Shown: positions 8,721 through 15,036 of the stretch, in pieces
Position numbering within the stretch: position 1 is the first letter of the stretch
How the letters are laid out: every line of letters starts with the position of its first letter
Notes under the pieces: model-generated
What the model saw: the letters and a program-made list of their open reading frames with translations, nothing else
What the model was told of the DNA's origin: nothing
Databases searched by the model: none
Program-made: the position numbers and the translations under genes
Assembly (NCBI GenBank): GCA_947564645.1
Contig: CANOCU010000040.1
Coordinates: 1-32,718, forward strand
Length of the DNA stretch: 32,718 bases
DNA from: an uncultured Lachnospiraceae bacterium
GTDB lineage: Bacteria > Bacillota > Clostridia > Lachnospirales > Lachnospiraceae
Direction of reading: 5' to 3'

Positions 8721-8957
8721 TCATTCCGGATGCATATATTCCTCCAGCGCTTCCAGCATCTCATCCACTTCATTCTCGGTATGAATAGTCAGTTCCATAG
8801 GCCTCAGCAGATTCAGACTGAAAATTCCCAACGCCGATCTTGCATCTGTCAGATATTCCCCGGAGCTCAGATTACAGTCATAATCATATTCCGAAATAAC
8901 ATCAACAAAGGACGCCACTTTGGCAATGGTATCCAGATATATTTGTACAGTCTTCAT
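8721..8957 (-). CDS. HPr-like protein lacking the phosphorylatable histidine
   Basis: This 78-residue protein matches the HPr fold along its length. The segment GEYLTDARSALGIFSLNLLRP corresponds to the HPr regulatory-serine region (Ser41 here), and a C-terminal helix EVDEMLEALEEYM follows. The N-terminal active-site loop, normally GLHARPA with the His that accepts phosphate from enzyme I, is replaced by LDTIAKVASF with no histidine. It therefore cannot act as a sugar-PTS phosphocarrier in the usual way. It could be a Crh-like regulatory partner of CcpA or a LacI-type regulator; that is inference. It sits directly upstream of the LacI-type gene with its own promoter (TTGACT, 17 bp, TAAGAT). 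Confidence 0.72.
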   Translation of the reverse strand: MKTVQIYLDTIAKVASFVDVISEYDYDCNLSSGEYLTDARSALGIFSLNLLRPMELTIHTENEVDEMLEALEEYMHPE

Positions 8958-8991
8958 CTCCCAGCCCTTCCTTTCGTTGCGATTTTCTTAT

Positions 8992-9063
8992 ATCTTAGTA
9001 ACTTAGTTAACAAAAGTCAAGGTTTTGTGTTAATTTTAATTAAGATATATAATTAATTAACTT
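8992..9063 (-). promoter_or_regulatory. Promoter and operator-like region of the HPr-like gene
   Basis: On the minus strand TTGACT (9015-9020), 17 bp and TAAGAT (8992-8997) form a good sigma-A promoter. GTTAAC (9006-9011) lies in the spacer. Upstream, AATTAATTAACTT (9051-9063) repeats the motif seen before the binding-protein and LacI-type genes. Joint control by the LacI-family protein is the natural inference. Confidence 0.55.
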
Positions 9064-9124
9064 CTTCCTGTTTTTTCCAGGCACAAGGAACAGACTCCGT
9101 CGGACGTAAAAGAACGGCTCCCGA

Positions 9125-10477
9125 CTATTTTACTATTTTCCAATATCCCCGCCGATCTGAACCAACCCGTTCAATACATCCTTTTTCTTTGAGATTCTTT
9201 ATTCGAGCAGCTACGGTCTTACGGCTTACTTCCAACTTTTCTGCTAATTGAGATATCGTATAGCCCGGATCCTCAGAAATCAAGATCAACAGTTTCTGCT
9301 CATTATCATTCACCCTATCGTTCACCCTATCGTTCACCCTATCGTTCACCCTATCATTCACCCGGATAATTCGATCCTTTGGTGCAGTAAATTTGATCAT
9401 AATATCGCCCGGATTGATCGTGTATTCTGGCTGTGGTACGCCATCATATTTACATGCTGCGCACATTTTTTCTATCCCACGTCCCCAGCTTTCAATAAAA
9501 CCGGCCAGATAGAATACGTTGGCTATATTCGGGTTATATGGGCAGGACGCGTGCTTTTGCATCAGGCTTTCTAAAGTCCAATTTTCAGGCAGCGATCCGC
9601 AATTGGCAATGTAAAGCCTGTCGTCATACACACTGATCTGAATCGGAACGCCCGACTGATATGACTTATGGCATAGCGCATTCAAAAGCGCCTCTCTCAG
9701 TCCTTCCTCTGGCACAAAATACCGTTCAACACGTTGCATTCCTTCATAAAAGATCTTAGCCTTCATATATTTCAAATAGATTAATTCAACAATCCTGTCA
9801 ACTTGTTCCAATAAGGAACCACGAATCTCATCCTGATAAAGAAGATCTGCGTCCGTCTCAAAATAACCAATTTTTACATAAGCGCCCAGCTGCCATTCTT
9901 CCGGATCTTTGCTAAATAAGAGCATGGCCGCATTTGTCAGATAATTCCCGTTCATAAGCCGAAGTTTTTTCATCAGGACATCTTTCGGTTCGTCCAGTAC
10001 ACTTTGGTCCACACGCCCTTTCTTTGCCGCCCACTTCTTGAAATGTGACACAACACTGTCATCAATGTCGTTCAATGTAAAAGCTGGCAAAGGAAGATTA
10101 TCCCATGTCACGCCTCGTTTACGCAACAGGAAAGATTCCAGAGCAGGTCCATTTAAAATATGTTTTGTACTGCCGCTTCGATAATAATAGGAACCTTTGT
10201 ATGAAATGCCAATCGGGTAAGCCGGAACATCAATTTCAAGATACTCCTTTTGATTTTCAACCAACCGATTGACTGCAACAATGATCCCCATCGAATCAAT
10301 AACCTTATTGGGAATGTCTTCCAATAATTTGCGAATATTCGGCAGTCCGATCACCGTACCATTGTCAGCGCATCCAATATATATTTTACCACCCTGCGCA
10401 TTTGCAAAACCACAGATCCACTCCAGATAATCGTCTTTCCATTTTGCTTTCCACTCAACATTCTGACACTCAGGCAT
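9125..10477 (-). CDS. Schlafen/AlbA_2-domain ATP-binding transcriptional regulator-like protein
   Basis: This 450-residue protein has an N-terminal AlbA_2/Schlafen domain (about 5-120; VEWKAKWKDDYLEWICGFAN and GGKIYIGCADNGTVIG). The middle resembles the HATPase_c_4 family (EGLREALLNALCHKSY, IYDDRLYI-type strand, GFIESWGRGIEKM). A C-terminal winged helix (YTISQLAEKLEVSRKTVAARIKNLK) ends it. The family is commonly annotated as transcriptional regulators or helicase-related proteins, with no firm function. Between the ATPase-like and winged-helix domains the tetrapeptide RVND occurs five times, encoded by 12-bp direct repeats at 9309-9368. Copy-number change there would alter the linker without breaking the frame. 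The start is a conserved-looking ATG 32 bp after no evident partner gene. Role here unknown. Confidence 0.8.
   Translation of the reverse strand: MPECQNVEWKAKWKDDYLEWICGFANAQGGKIYIGCADNGTVIGLPNIRKLLEDIPNKVIDSMGIIVAVNRLVENQKEYLEIDVPAYPIGISYKGSYYYRSGSTKHILNGPALESFLLRKRGVTWDNLPLPAFTLNDIDDSVVSHFKKWAAKKGRVDQSVLDEPKDVLMKKLRLMNGNYLTNAAMLLFSKDPEEWQLGAYVKIGYFETDADLLYQDEIRGSLLEQVDRIVELIYLKYMKAKIFYEGMQRVERYFVPEEGLREALLNALCHKSYQSGVPIQISVYDDRLYIANCGSLPENWTLESLMQKHASCPYNPNIANVFYLAGFIESWGRGIEKMCAACKYDGVPQPEYTINPGDIMIKFTAPKDRIIRVNDRVNDRVNDRVNDRVNDNEQKLLILISEDPGYTISQLAEKLEVSRKTVAARIKNLKEKGCIERVGSDRRGYWKIVK
9309..9368. repeat. 12-bp in-frame tandem repeat
   Basis: The unit TTCACCCTATCG is repeated at 9309, 9321 and 9333, with a one-base variant at 9345 and a diverged fifth unit at 9357. 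It encodes RVND five times in the Schlafen/AlbA_2 protein. The near identity of the units points to recent slippage expansion. Confidence 0.95.
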
Positions 10478-10544
10478 CCCGGCACCTCTCTACTTATTCT
10501 TTTCCTGGCTGTTATAAAATAATACAGGTTAGGCTTCCTGCTGT

Positions 10545-11906
10545 CTACACATTAAATTCCATAACAAAGGGTTCTGCCTGACTGCACGGCTTCCACTCCG
10601 GCAGGCCGTCCTCGTTGGGATTTCCATTCTTCATGAAATTGGTCCAGTAATCCAGCATCCGCTCACTCAGCTTCTCGTCCGCCTCCGTAAGCGGCCGCCA
10701 GCATCTTTTCACCGTACCGAACATGTACCACAATTCCGAAGAGTGAAACGCGCCCTCCTCATCTCCCGGCATCTGTCTGGTAAAATAATACACATAGGAA
10801 GGCTCGTTCCACAGTTCTTCCATCTTATGACTGAACGCGGCACAGCCTTCATACAAGGTTCCCTTCTCTCCGGCGGCAAGTTCTTCTTTCGTCACCATGA
10901 TATCGTTCTTCGTGCTGCCAAGCAGATAGGGAATGTGCTTCAGCTTTTTCTCCTCGATCGTGTTATTATAACCCTGTTTCAATAAATAGTGATCGATATT
11001 GGGTACCAGGAACAATCCCTTACCGGACGTAAACGCTTCCTCCATCATCTGGCCAAAGGGTTTCTCCAGGTCCTGTACAGACATGGCACGAAGTTCCTCC
11101 AGGTCTTTCGCACCGGCCAGCTTGGCGAATCTGACGCCGTACTCCTCCGCCTCCTGCAATGGCATATCACGGTGAATTCCCTTCCCGTAACTGCCGCCGC
11201 TCTGCAGGATGGCTTTCGCGATCATGTCTCCTGTCAGCTCCGAAGACAGCAGCGTCTGCACGCTCATCGCGCCGGCCGACTGTCCGAAGATCGTGATGTT
11301 ATCGGGATCCCCGCCAAAAGCCCCGATATTGTCGTAAACCCATTTCAATGCCGCGATCTGATCCAGAATGCCGTAGTTCCCGGACACACCATTATCACTC
11401 TCCGCGCTCAGCCAGGGATGGGCCAGAAAACCGTACACATTCAGGCGGTAGTTGATCGTGACAAGGATCACGCCCCGCTTCGCGTAAGCTGCGCCGTCGA
11501 ATTCCTGCTCGCTTCCATATCCATTCGTAAATGCTCCGCCGTGAATCCAGAACGCCACCGGAAGTCCGGCATCCGTACCTGTCCCCCTTTTCGGTAATTC
11601 CGTATGTTCTGCATTTCCCGGCGCCCAGATATTCAGATACAGGCAGTCTTCGCTGGTCTGCGCGGCGTAGGCGGGATCCGCATAGAATTCTTTACCGTAG
11701 AATCCGACGTTCTGTTCTCCCTGAACCGCCTTGCAGGAAAACCGTGTCGCTTCATAGATACCGTCCCAGCTCTCCGTCTCCTGCGGCGCCTTCCAACGCA
11801 GATTCCCCACCGGCGGCTTCGCATATGGTATGCCTTTGAAGACAAGGCAGCCGTTTTCCGCACATCCTCTTATTTTTCCTTTTCTTGTCGTAACTACTGT
11901 GTTCAT
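10545..11906 (-). CDS. Type B carboxylesterase (para-nitrobenzyl-esterase-like)
   Basis: This 453-residue alpha/beta hydrolase belongs to the carboxylesterase type B family. The N-terminus has the family segment GIPYAKPPVGNLRWKAPQ. The oxyanion-hole region is FWIHGGAF and the nucleophile elbow is GQSAGAMS, with Ser near residue 210. The catalytic His is probably in GAFHSSELWYMFG near the C-terminus. No signal peptide is seen, so it is cytoplasmic. Natural substrates of these enzymes are rarely known; an ester on an imported glycan or xenobiotic is possible. The ATG at 11906 has AAAGGAG ten bases upstream. It follows the 44-codon gene at 11943-12077 by 36 bp and probably shares its promoter. 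Confidence 0.88.
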   Translation of the reverse strand: MNTVVTTRKGKIRGCAENGCLVFKGIPYAKPPVGNLRWKAPQETESWDGIYEATRFSCKAVQGEQNVGFYGKEFYADPAYAAQTSEDCLYLNIWAPGNAEHTELPKRGTGTDAGLPVAFWIHGGAFTNGYGSEQEFDGAAYAKRGVILVTINYRLNVYGFLAHPWLSAESDNGVSGNYGILDQIAALKWVYDNIGAFGGDPDNITIFGQSAGAMSVQTLLSSELTGDMIAKAILQSGGSYGKGIHRDMPLQEAEEYGVRFAKLAGAKDLEELRAMSVQDLEKPFGQMMEEAFTSGKGLFLVPNIDHYLLKQGYNNTIEEKKLKHIPYLLGSTKNDIMVTKEELAAGEKGTLYEGCAAFSHKMEELWNEPSYVYYFTRQMPGDEEGAFHSSELWYMFGTVKRCWRPLTEADEKLSERMLDYWTNFMKNGNPNEDGLPEWKPCSQAEPFVMEFNV

Positions 11907-11942
11907 ATGGCCTATACTCCTTTTGAAGTGCTGTACATTTTG

Positions 11943-12077
11943 TTATTCCGGATCCTTTTCCGCTCCTTTGAGAATCGTTAAACTGTCAATCTTCCGCAAT
12001 GCGTCTTCCTTATCCTTACTTCCGTCAATGATCATTCTGACCATTTCCATGATCGTTCTGAATTCTTCTCTTGTCAT
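11943..12077 (-). CDS. Small acidic/basic 44-residue hypothetical protein
   Basis: A short reading frame of 44 codons begins at an ATG at 12077, preceded by GGAGG eleven bases upstream and a clear promoter. The product is MTREEFRTIMEMVRMIIDGS followed by a charged stretch and ends DPE. It is predicted to be mostly helical and has no cysteine, signal peptide or membrane segment. It lies directly upstream of the esterase on the same strand. I do not recognise the family. A regulator or an esterase-associated small protein is possible, but nothing in the sequence decides this. Confidence 0.6.
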   Translation of the reverse strand: MTREEFRTIMEMVRMIIDGSKDKEDALRKIDSLTILKGAEKDPE

Positions 12078-12127
12078 ATCTTGTAACACCTCCGTTTTCT
12101 TTGTTATCTGCCACACTCAATACCATT

Positions 12128-12160
12128 ATTATACCAGTACTCTTGAGGATCTTACAAGAG
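12128..12160 (-). promoter_or_regulatory. Promoter with CTCTTG/CAAGAG inverted repeat
   Basis: On the minus strand TTGTAA (12152-12157), an 18-bp spacer and consensus TATAAT (12128-12133) precede the 44-codon gene and esterase. An inverted repeat CTCTTG (12140-12145) and CAAGAG (12155-12160) with a 9-bp gap spans the spacer and -35 box. It is a candidate operator for an unidentified regulator. Confidence 0.6.
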
Positions 12161-12177
12161 TATAAGAGCGGTATCAA

Positions 12178-12248
12178 TTGATTTTCAACCGGCAAAATGG
12201 TATACCTATAGATATAGTAAACGAGATTTCTAATGTCATTTACTATAT
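12178..12248 (+). promoter_or_regulatory. Promoter and dyad in the leader of the two-component operon
   Basis: TTGATT (12178-12183), 17 bp and TATACC (12201-12206) form a plausible promoter. Just downstream a perfect 10-bp inverted repeat, ATATAGTAAA (12212-12221) and TTTACTATAT (12239-12248), flanks a 17-bp centre. The right part of this dyad is shared with the leader of the gene at 20529. Confidence 0.5.
12219..12247 (+). repeat. 29-bp leader motif, copy 1
   Basis: This stretch matches 20483-20511 at 25 of 29 positions, with the common core TTCTAATGTC followed by ACTATA. Both copies end 17-20 bases before a start codon, of the response regulator here and of the MEMO/AMMECR1 fusion there. 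It may be a mobile-element remnant or a regulatory leader element. Confidence 0.75.
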
Positions 12249-12267
12249 GTAGGAATGGAGGTCTGTC

Positions 12268-12933
12268 ATGCAGAAGATCATGATCATCGAAGACGATCCG
12301 CTGATCCGGGAGGAGATGTCTCTCCTTCTGGAAAACGAGGGGTACGAGGTCGTCTCCGTCACCCGTTTTACACAGATACCGGACCAGATCCGGGACTGCG
12401 CCCCTGATCTAATCCTTCTCGACTTAGGGCTGCCGGGACAGGACGGCCTGACGCTTTGCGCCCGGATCCGGAAAAGTTCTGCCCTTCCCATCATCATCGT
12501 CACAAGCAGAGATTCCTCCGCGGACGAATTTCGCGGCTTAAGCCTTGGCGGCGACGACTATATCACCAAGCCTTACGACGTACCCGTTCTTCTGGCCAGG
12601 ATCAAGGCGGTGCTTCGCCGCAGTTCCGGCCTGCCGGAAGCTGACATGCTGGCGGTAAACGGTCTGCAGTTAAGCCTGACGAGGGGCACCGTCTCCCGGA
12701 ACGGGCGCAGCATAGAGCTTACCCGCAACGAGTTAAAGATCCTGGCTCACCTGATGACACATGCGGGAGAGATCGTCTCCCGCGCCGATCTGATCGACGT
12801 GTTGTGGGAGAACCAGATCTATATCGACGACAACACTTTGAGCGTAAACATCACCAGGCTGCGCACGAAACTGGCAGACCTCGGAATGCCTGACTGTATC
12901 CGCACAAGGCGGGGATTGGGGTATCAATTATGA
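12268..12933 (+). CDS. OmpR-family response regulator (BceR-like)
   Basis: This 221-residue response regulator has a receiver domain with acidic pocket IIEDD, phospho-acceptor Asp52 in LLDLGLPG, Thr79 and Lys101 (ITKPYD). It also has a C-terminal winged-helix DNA-binding domain (about 125-220; LTRNELKILAHLM and NTLSVNITRLRTKL). It begins 20 bp after a dyad and has GGAGG before the ATG. Its stop overlaps the kinase start by four bases (ATGA). With the kinase and the following ABC transporter it forms the arrangement typical of BceRS-BceAB antimicrobial-peptide sensing modules. The likely target is the TTACA-N4-TGTAA palindrome in front of the transporter genes. Confidence 0.92.
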   Translation: MQKIMIIEDDPLIREEMSLLLENEGYEVVSVTRFTQIPDQIRDCAPDLILLDLGLPGQDGLTLCARIRKSSALPIIIVTSRDSSADEFRGLSLGGDDYITKPYDVPVLLARIKAVLRRSSGLPEADMLAVNGLQLSLTRGTVSRNGRSIELTRNELKILAHLMTHAGEIVSRADLIDVLWENQIYIDDNTLSVNITRLRTKLADLGMPDCIRTRRGLGYQL

Positions 12934-14021
12934 CGATAGGCGAATTTATCTCTGACCGGCTGGATAAGATCATGCTGTTTCTTTGCTGTACAGCCGCCGC
13001 GGCGCTCCTTCTGTGGGCAACCGGCACCTCCCCCGGCGTAATCATCCTTCTGCTTCTCTTCCTTTTTCTGATCTTTACCGTCACACAGACATCCGAATAC
13101 CTGAAATGCCGTCGCCATTTGTCGGAACTAAATGCGCTTATGCAGGGTCTGGATCAAAAATACCTGTTCTTCGAATGCGCGCCGTCACCCTGTAGCGTCT
13201 ATGAACAGAAGCTTTTCGAACTGATGCGTGATTCCGGCAGAGCGATGATCGGCGCCGTCTCGGATGCCCAGGCTTCCATGCAGGAATACCGGGAGTATAT
13301 CGAAAGCTGGGTGCATGAGGTCAAGACACCGATCACTGCCGCCAGACTGACCTGCCGGCATCTGGATTCCGACAGCCGCCGCAGGTTTTCCGCAGAACTG
13401 GAACAGATCGAGGCGCATGTGGAGCGCGCTCTCTATTACGCGAGGGTCCAAAGCCCCGAACACGACTGCATCGTCTGTCAGGTCAGCCTGGCCGACGTCG
13501 TATCCCAGGCTGTTGCAAATCACAGGACACTGCTCATTCAGAGTCACATGCAAATCGAGACCGGGGATCTGGACTTCACGATCTATACCGACAGAAAATG
13601 GGCCGTATTCATTCTGGGACAATTACTGCAGAATGCCTCCCGCTATCGCAGGATTCCTTCCCCGCAGACAGCGGCAGCAGAATCACCGCATGCGCCGGAC
13701 CCGGATGTATCGCCGCCGTCCATCCTCCTGACAGCCAGACCACTTGGCAGGCAGATACAGCTGACCGTCTCGGATAACGGCATCGGCATTCCGGCACATG
13801 AACTGTCCCGTGTATTTGACAGAGGCTTTACCGGCAGCAACGGACGCCTGCGGGGCGGTTCCACCGGCATGGGCCTCTATCTGTGCCGTAAACTGGCCTC
13901 TATGCTGGAAATCGATCTGCAGATTGCTTCCGAAGAACAGAAAGGCACTGCCGTAACGCTCACTTTTCCGGCAAAGCAGACGGCAGATGTGGCAAATAAC
14001 AGAAACCTTACAGAATTGTAA
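12930..14021 (+). CDS. Intramembrane-sensing histidine kinase (BceS-like)
   Basis: This 363-residue sensor kinase has two closely spaced N-terminal membrane helices (about 14-30 and 36-52) and almost no extracellular loop. That is typical of BceS-type kinases, which sense the state of their partner ABC transporter. The H box is ESWVHEVKTPITAARL with phospho-acceptor His129. The ATP-binding domain shows an N box LLQNASRYR, a G1 box SDNGIGIP and a G2 box GGSTGMGLYL. It overlaps the regulator by four bases. It should phosphorylate that regulator in response to cell-wall antibiotics or antimicrobial peptides; the specific inducer cannot be inferred. Confidence 0.9.
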   Translation: MTIGEFISDRLDKIMLFLCCTAAAALLLWATGTSPGVIILLLLFLFLIFTVTQTSEYLKCRRHLSELNALMQGLDQKYLFFECAPSPCSVYEQKLFELMRDSGRAMIGAVSDAQASMQEYREYIESWVHEVKTPITAARLTCRHLDSDSRRRFSAELEQIEAHVERALYYARVQSPEHDCIVCQVSLADVVSQAVANHRTLLIQSHMQIETGDLDFTIYTDRKWAVFILGQLLQNASRYRRIPSPQTAAAESPHAPDPDVSPPSILLTARPLGRQIQLTVSDNGIGIPAHELSRVFDRGFTGSNGRLRGGSTGMGLYLCRKLASMLEIDLQIASEEQKGTAVTLTFPAKQTADVANNRNLTEL

Positions 14022-14071
14022 GACAATGCAATATCGATTCGATACCTTCCCGCTTCCTGATTCTATATACT
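14007..14071 (+). promoter_or_regulatory. BceR-type operator and promoter before the ABC transporter
   Basis: A perfect palindrome CTTACAGAATTGTAAG (14007-14022) overlaps the end of the kinase gene. It fits TNACA-N4-TGTAA, the binding consensus known for BceR-type regulators. A -10-like TATACT lies at 14066-14071 with no good -35, as expected for an activator-dependent promoter. The match and position make it the probable site of the response regulator. Confidence 0.65.
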
Positions 14072-14114
14072 ATAGGTACTATAAGAAATGATCTGTCGGA
14101 AACAACATAACAAA

Positions 14115-14260
14115 CTTATGCTCCGGTCCGCGCTGAACATGCGCCACTGGCACATAGCGCCCCTCGCGGCATTCGCCAGATACTCAAGCCAACCAAAGAT
14201 TGGCTTTCAGCACGGTACCTGGCTCATTGCTTGCGGGAATGAAAGTCCGGGAGACAGACA
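14115..14260 (+). promoter_or_regulatory. Structured untranslated leader of the BceAB-like operon
   Basis: The leader between the promoter and the ATPase start is GC-rich and foldable. A 7-bp hairpin AAGCCAA/TTGGCTT (14195-14215 region) is enclosed by CCAGATAC and GTACCTGG, which pair with one mismatch. Upstream lie GCGC-rich short palindromes. I do not recognise a known riboswitch. It could be an attenuator-like leader or an extragenic repeat of which only one copy lies in the window. Confidence 0.35.
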
Positions 14261-14277
14261 TAAACAGGAGGTAACAC

Positions 14278-15036
14278 ATGCTGCAGGTAACAAATATCGA
14301 GAAATATTACGGTAACGGCGGAAGCGTCACCAAGGCGCTGAACCGAGTCAGTTTCCGTGTGGAAGACGGCGAATTCATCGCCATTATGGGGGCATCCGGC
14401 AGCGGCAAGACGACGCTGCTCAACTGCATCTCCACCATCGACACGGTAAGCGCCGGACAGATCTGTCTGGACGGCATCGACATTTCCACCCTTTCTTCCG
14501 CCAAGCTGGCCCGTTTCCGGCGTGAGAAACTGGGATTCGTATTCCAGGACTTCAATCTGCTCGACACGCTGACCATCGAGGAAAATATCGGTCTGGCCCT
14601 CTCCTTAACGCACACGGATCCGGGATCCGTACAGAAAAAGGTGCAGGACGTGGCGCAGAAGCTTGGTATCACCGATATTCTGCCCAAATTCCCCTACCAG
14701 GTATCCGGCGGCCAGAAACAGCGCGCCGCCTGTGCCCGCGCCATGGTTGCAGGACAGTCCCTGCTTCTGGCTGACGAACCCACCGGCGCGCTAGATTCCA
14801 GGGCATCCAAAAATCTGCTGGAGATCATGACGCAGATGAACCAGGCCATGCACGCAACCATCCTCATGGTCACACACGACGCCTACAGCGCCAGTTATGC
14901 TTCCCGTATCCTGTTCCTCAAAGACGGCCGGCTTTTCAATGAACTGATCCGCGGCGGCAGAGACCGCTCTGTCTTCTATCACGAGATCCTGGATGTGCTT
15001 GCCCTGTTAGGAGGTGATATCAGTGACGTTATCTAA
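14278..15036 (+). CDS. ABC transporter ATPase (BceA-like)
   Basis: This 252-residue MacB/LolD-type ATPase has Walker A GASGSGKTT, Q-loop region FVFQDFNLLDTLT, signature VSGGQKQRAACARAM, Walker B LLLADEPTGALD and His switch MVTHDAYSA. The ATG at 14278 has AGGAGG nine bases upstream. It powers the FtsX-type permease encoded immediately downstream, whose start overlaps its end by 14 bp. In BceAB systems the complex both confers resistance to cell-wall-active peptides and is the sensor for the kinase. Confidence 0.92.
   Translation: MLQVTNIEKYYGNGGSVTKALNRVSFRVEDGEFIAIMGASGSGKTTLLNCISTIDTVSAGQICLDGIDISTLSSAKLARFRREKLGFVFQDFNLLDTLTIEENIGLALSLTHTDPGSVQKKVQDVAQKLGITDILPKFPYQVSGGQKQRAACARAMVAGQSLLLADEPTGALDSRASKNLLEIMTQMNQAMHATILMVTHDAYSASYASRILFLKDGRLFNELIRGGRDRSVFYHEILDVLALLGGDISDVI

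Noticed and set aside
9309-9368. Direct repeats as a plasmid-type iteron or CRISPR
   Set aside because: The 12-bp units lie inside a coding frame and encode a repeated tetrapeptide; no replication gene is nearby.
14088-14277. Small protein reading through the BceAB leader
   Set aside because: The frame has no good ribosome site and no family similarity, and the region is better explained as structured leader.
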